Shown here one piece after another: positions 13,517 through 16,000 of a stretch of DNA of 16,000 nt (its first letter is position 1; every line of letters begins with the position of its first letter). The notes under the pieces were generated by a model, which was given only the letters and a program-made list of their open reading frames with translations, made no database searches and had not been told where the DNA came from. The translations under genes were made by a program, and so were the position numbers. Where the stretch lies: NCBI GenBank assembly GCA_947481115.1, contig CANKEI010000022.1, forward strand, positions 1 to 16,000, read 5' to 3'. This DNA comes from a bacterium. Lineage in GTDB: Bacteria > Babelota > Babeliae > Babelales > JABDEC01.

Positions 13517-15060
13517 ATTCGTAAGCCAAAGCGTTTACGAGTGAGATAAATTACTAAGAACATGCATCCCATCACTGGTAGATCCCACAGCCAGTAACCT
13601 ACACCATGCAATAAAAAATTAGTTGATAGGGGCATAAAATTAATAATTAATTGTTTTACAGACCAGTGAATTCCCCAAAAGAGTGGCATAAAGATGGTTA
13701 GTTGCCAGCAATATTGTTTGAGAAATTTTAATGCTGGCAACTTAAATAGCTCAAAGTTATGGCGCGTACGTAAGAAATAAAACAGTAACCCAGTTTGAAT
13801 AATTGCTGAAATAGTAGTTGCCAAGCCGATTCCGGTAGCTTTAAAAATATACATTAGCGTTGGGCTTAAGATTAAATTAATAATCGCAGAAATAATCGAA
13901 GTGACAGTGGGAATTCTAGTATCTTGCTTAGAATAATAGATATTTAATAAAATCTTATTAATTGAATAGAAAAACAGTCCCAGCGTAAAGGCGATTAACA
14001 CAGATTGCGCTTGCAGTACTTTATCAAGTGGAAATTTACTCGATAAAAATAAAGTTCTAAAAATCTGGCCGGCATCAAATGCTAAAATAATTGTAATTGG
14101 CGCCATTACCCAAAAAATAAATTTAGTAGCTTCATATAAATAAAAGCTTAAACGTTTAGGCGCATAAGCGTTTATACGCGAAAAATGGGGTAATAAAATT
14201 GTTGCGAAAGCCACTGCAAATACCCCCAATGGTATCCCGACAAAACGGGAGGCATAACGTACTATCGATAGCGAACCATCAGCTAAATAAGAAGCAAAAC
14301 TAGTGTCTACCCATAAATTAATTTCCATGATACTCATGCCGAACATGATGGGGAAAAACTTGGTTAATAATTGCTTAAAATTATTAACAGCTTCACGATC
14401 GATCGGACTAAATTTAAAACCAAACCGCCAATAAACTAAAATATGCAACAAAAAATTAACTAATCCGCCCAATAATACCGCATAGCACAAATATTCTACT
14501 GGCAAGTTATAAGCGATGCCCAATAATAATCCACCGACAAAAATTATATTTAATAACACTGGCCCAAAAGCTGGTACAAAAAAATGATTAATCGATTGCA
14601 TAGCGCCAGCTAGTAATGCACTAGAAGATATAAAAATCACAAACGGCGTCATAATTCTGAGTAATGAAATCGTGAATGCTGCTTTTTCCGGCGAAAAGCC
14701 GGGGGCAGCAAAATAAACTACCCAATCTGCCAACAGATACATTAATAAACAAAGTACAATTAAAGTACCTTCGAATGCGATAAACGAAAGTGTCATTAAA
14801 CGACTGGTGAGCTCTTTAGCGTTTTTTTTGCCCTTAATAATCGCCACAATCGTGGGTACAAACGAAGACGAAAGTGCGCCTTCAGCAAAAATTTTACGTA
14901 AAAAGTTGGGTATTTTATAGGCTGCAAAAAAGGCATCTGACAGCATGCCAGCACCTAAATAGCGACCTAATAAATATTCGCGAATTAAACCTAAACCACG
15001 ACTAAGCAGTGTCAACAAACCTACTTGTGAAGTTTTTTTAAGAATAGAGCTTTTATTCAC
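13501..15060 (-). CDS. murJ: Lipid II flippase MurJ (MviN)
   Basis: 519 residues, normal length, with about 14 hydrophobic segments. MurJ, of the MOP exporter superfamily, flips lipid II across the inner membrane for peptidoglycan synthesis. The conserved N-terminal stretch is present: SRGLGLIREYL (R21, R27), SDAFFAAYKIPNFLRKIFAE (D42, R55, E60) and GALSSSFVP, the charged cavity residues of this family. The segment GIPLGVFAVAFATILLPHFS also fits. The start is GTG at 15060, with AGGTG 5 nt upstream. It lies 112 nt downstream of the lolD-like gene on the same strand, separated by AT-rich palindromic sequence. The gene suggests the organism makes peptidoglycan or keeps part of the pathway. Confidence 0.94.
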   Translation of the reverse strand: MNKSSILKKTSQVGLLTLLSRGLGLIREYLLGRYLGAGMLSDAFFAAYKIPNFLRKIFAEGALSSSFVPTIVAIIKGKKNAKELTSRLMTLSFIAFEGTLIVLCLLMYLLADWVVYFAAPGFSPEKAAFTISLLRIMTPFVIFISSSALLAGAMQSINHFFVPAFGPVLLNIIFVGGLLLGIAYNLPVEYLCYAVLLGGLVNFLLHILVYWRFGFKFSPIDREAVNNFKQLLTKFFPIMFGMSIMEINLWVDTSFASYLADGSLSIVRYASRFVGIPLGVFAVAFATILLPHFSRINAYAPKRLSFYLYEATKFIFWVMAPITIILAFDAGQIFRTLFLSSKFPLDKVLQAQSVLIAFTLGLFFYSINKILLNIYYSKQDTRIPTVTSIISAIINLILSPTLMYIFKATGIGLATTISAIIQTGLLFYFLRTRHNFELFKLPALKFLKQYCWQLTIFMPLFWGIHWSVKQLIINFMPLSTNFLLHGVGYWLWDLPVMGCMFLVIYLTRKRFGLRIYFLD

Positions 15061-15172
15061 CAGAGCACCTAAATATATATTTTAAAATATAGCTATTATT
15101 TAATTAGTTTAAATTTATTTTAAATTAAACTAATTAATAGTAAAAAAATAAAATTATAGCACAAAGTTAGTT
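15061..15172. promoter_or_regulatory. AT-rich palindromic spacer between lolD-like gene and murJ
   Basis: It holds a perfect 13-bp inverted repeat, TTAATTAGTTTAA (15100-15112) and TTAAACTAATTAA (15125-15137), with a 12-nt loop, and a perfect 14-bp palindrome ATATTTTAAAATAT (15077-15090) nearer murJ. On the minus strand these lie after the lolD-like stop and before the murJ ribosome site. They could end lolD transcription weakly or be operator sites for murJ. The low sequence complexity weakens the case. Confidence 0.4.
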
Positions 15173-15820
15173 CTAAATAAGTTTGGATTCAGCTAAGTGT
15201 AACCTATATGCTAATTTTTCTAACACATAATTATCATGCGTACAGATAATTAATCCCATCTGTTGTTTTTGCTGTAAAAATATTAGTAAATCAATAATTT
15301 TTTGACCAGTTACTACATCTAAATTACCAGTTGGCTCATCTGCTAATAAAAATGCTGGCTGGGCATACAGCGCCCGTGCAATTGCTACCCGCTGCTGCTC
15401 ACCACCCGAAAGTTGGGTGGGTTTGGCATTAGCTTTGTGTGCTAAGCCAACTTGTTGTAATAGATCTAAAGCTCGCTGCTTAGCAACTAGCAAACCAGCT
15501 CCTAAGATTAAACCTTTCAACGCAATATTTTCCCAGACGTTTAAATCAGGCATTAAATTAGGTGCTTGAAAAACTAAGCCCAGCTTATTTTGCAGATCAG
15601 CTGCCGTAATTGCCCGTTGATTAAAATTAATTGTGCCAGCTGTAGGTTTTTCAATCCCGGCTAACATATGCATAATAGTCGATTTACCAGAGCCAGAAGC
15701 CCCAGAAATGGCATAACTTTGCCCAGCTAGAAAATTATAGCTACTATTTTCTAAGACTGTGATTTTTTGCTCAGCTTGAACAAAATGTTTGGTAACTTGA
15801 TTTAAAGATAATTGTGACAT
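15173..15820 (-). CDS. lolD: LolD-like ABC transporter ATPase
   Basis: 215 residues, a complete stand-alone nucleotide-binding domain: Walker A GASGSGKST (40-48), Q-loop Q85, signature LSGGEQQR (137-144), Walker B FLLADE (157-162) with E162, D-loop after GNLD, and H-loop H195 in CTHD. The PTGNLD and PNLMPDLNVWENIAL segments place it in the LolD/FtsE/MacB group. LolD powers the LolCE complex that releases lipoproteins from the inner membrane for transfer to the outer membrane. The size and the absence of a fused permease fit LolD, but no lolC/lolE gene lies next to it here, so MacB-type or other roles remain possible. The ribosome site is weak. Confidence 0.82.
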   Translation of the reverse strand: MSQLSLNQVTKHFVQAEQKITVLENSSYNFLAGQSYAISGASGSGKSTIMHMLAGIEKPTAGTINFNQRAITAADLQNKLGLVFQAPNLMPDLNVWENIALKGLILGAGLLVAKQRALDLLQQVGLAHKANAKPTQLSGGEQQRVAIARALYAQPAFLLADEPTGNLDVVTGQKIIDLLIFLQQKQQMGLIICTHDNYVLEKLAYRLHLAESKLI

Positions 15821-15847
15821 CTGTTTTTTTCACTACCTGTCCGCAAC

Positions 15848-15930
15848 ATCCCCCCCTCGACTGACGCTCCGACTTCGCTAAGCTTCGACGGACACGGTCG
15901 GGGTGAGCGGGGTTCGGGACGAGCGGAGAG
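15848..15930. repeat. GC-rich island, REP-like intergenic element
   Basis: Positions 15851-15930 are 55/80 G+C inside AT-rich sequence, immediately upstream of the lolD-like gene. Imperfect nested pairing is possible: CCC-t-CGAC (15854-15861) with GTCGGGG (15897-15903), and TCCG (15868-15871) with CGGA (15889-15892). GAGCGG occurs twice (15905-15910, 15921-15926). The style (CTTCGAC, GGTGAGCGG) recalls dispersed palindromic repeats of many bacterial genomes. With one copy in view, dispersal cannot be shown. Confidence 0.45.
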
Positions 15931-16000
15931 AAACTTGCAACTAAAAGCATAATTTTATTGCAAACTACTTAGAATAAGTAAATATTATATATTTATAATA
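15931..16000. other. AT-rich window end, no gene seen
   Basis: Very AT-rich sequence upstream of the GC-rich island. It may contain the promoter of the lolD-like gene on the minus strand, but no box pair stood out clearly. Confidence 0.3.

Overview
The window is AT-rich, with two short GC-rich islands (about 70% GC) between genes. The gene content is that of a diderm (Gram-negative-type) bacterium: a type II secretion (T2SS) pseudopilin operon, an MCE/MlaD-type lipid-transport protein, a LolD-type ATPase and the lipid II flippase MurJ. Next to these lie several Sec-secreted or membrane-anchored proteins I cannot assign, one with a degenerate ankyrin module and Pro-rich linkers. This mix suggests a host-associated, protist-dwelling lineage. 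Candidatus Dependentiae (Babeliae) is my best guess, but only a guess: there is no rRNA or other marker here, and other intracellular diderms are possible.

Layout. (1) Positions 1-589, + strand: 3' part of a Gln-rich coiled-coil membrane protein that starts before the window. (2) Positions 545-8677, - strand: one long tightly packed operon read gspF > gspG > gspH > gspI > gspJ > [antitoxin > RelE/ParE-like toxin > second antitoxin-like gene] > gspK > MlaD-like MCE protein > class C beta-lactamase-fold serine hydrolase. Gaps are 23 nt or less, or genes overlap. (3) Positions 8678-9030: 353-bp divergent intergenic region with a candidate gspF promoter, a GC-rich hairpin island and a decamer tandem repeat. 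(4) Positions 9031-13516, + strand: four genes for exported or membrane proteins of unknown function, including the Pro-rich/ankyrin protein. (5) Positions 13501-15820, - strand: murJ and, upstream of it, a lolD-like ATPase gene. (6) Positions 15821-16000: a second GC-rich island, then AT-rich sequence to the window end.

The GspF platform protein and GspG-K pseudopilins would build the periplasmic pseudopilus of a T2SS whose secretin, ATPase and GspL/M parts lie elsewhere. The MCE protein and the exported serine hydrolase look co-transcribed with it, hinting at shared envelope work. The most unusual feature is the toxin-antitoxin cassette inside the pseudopilin operon, between gspJ and gspK. 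It holds an intact antitoxin-toxin pair followed by a second antitoxin-like gene. The two antitoxin genes share an almost identical 46-bp start region (45/46) and then diverge abruptly. The second one lacks the C-terminal motif expected to bind toxin, and the cassette end appears to have forced gspK onto a GTG start whose ribosome binding site overlaps the cassette's last stop codon.
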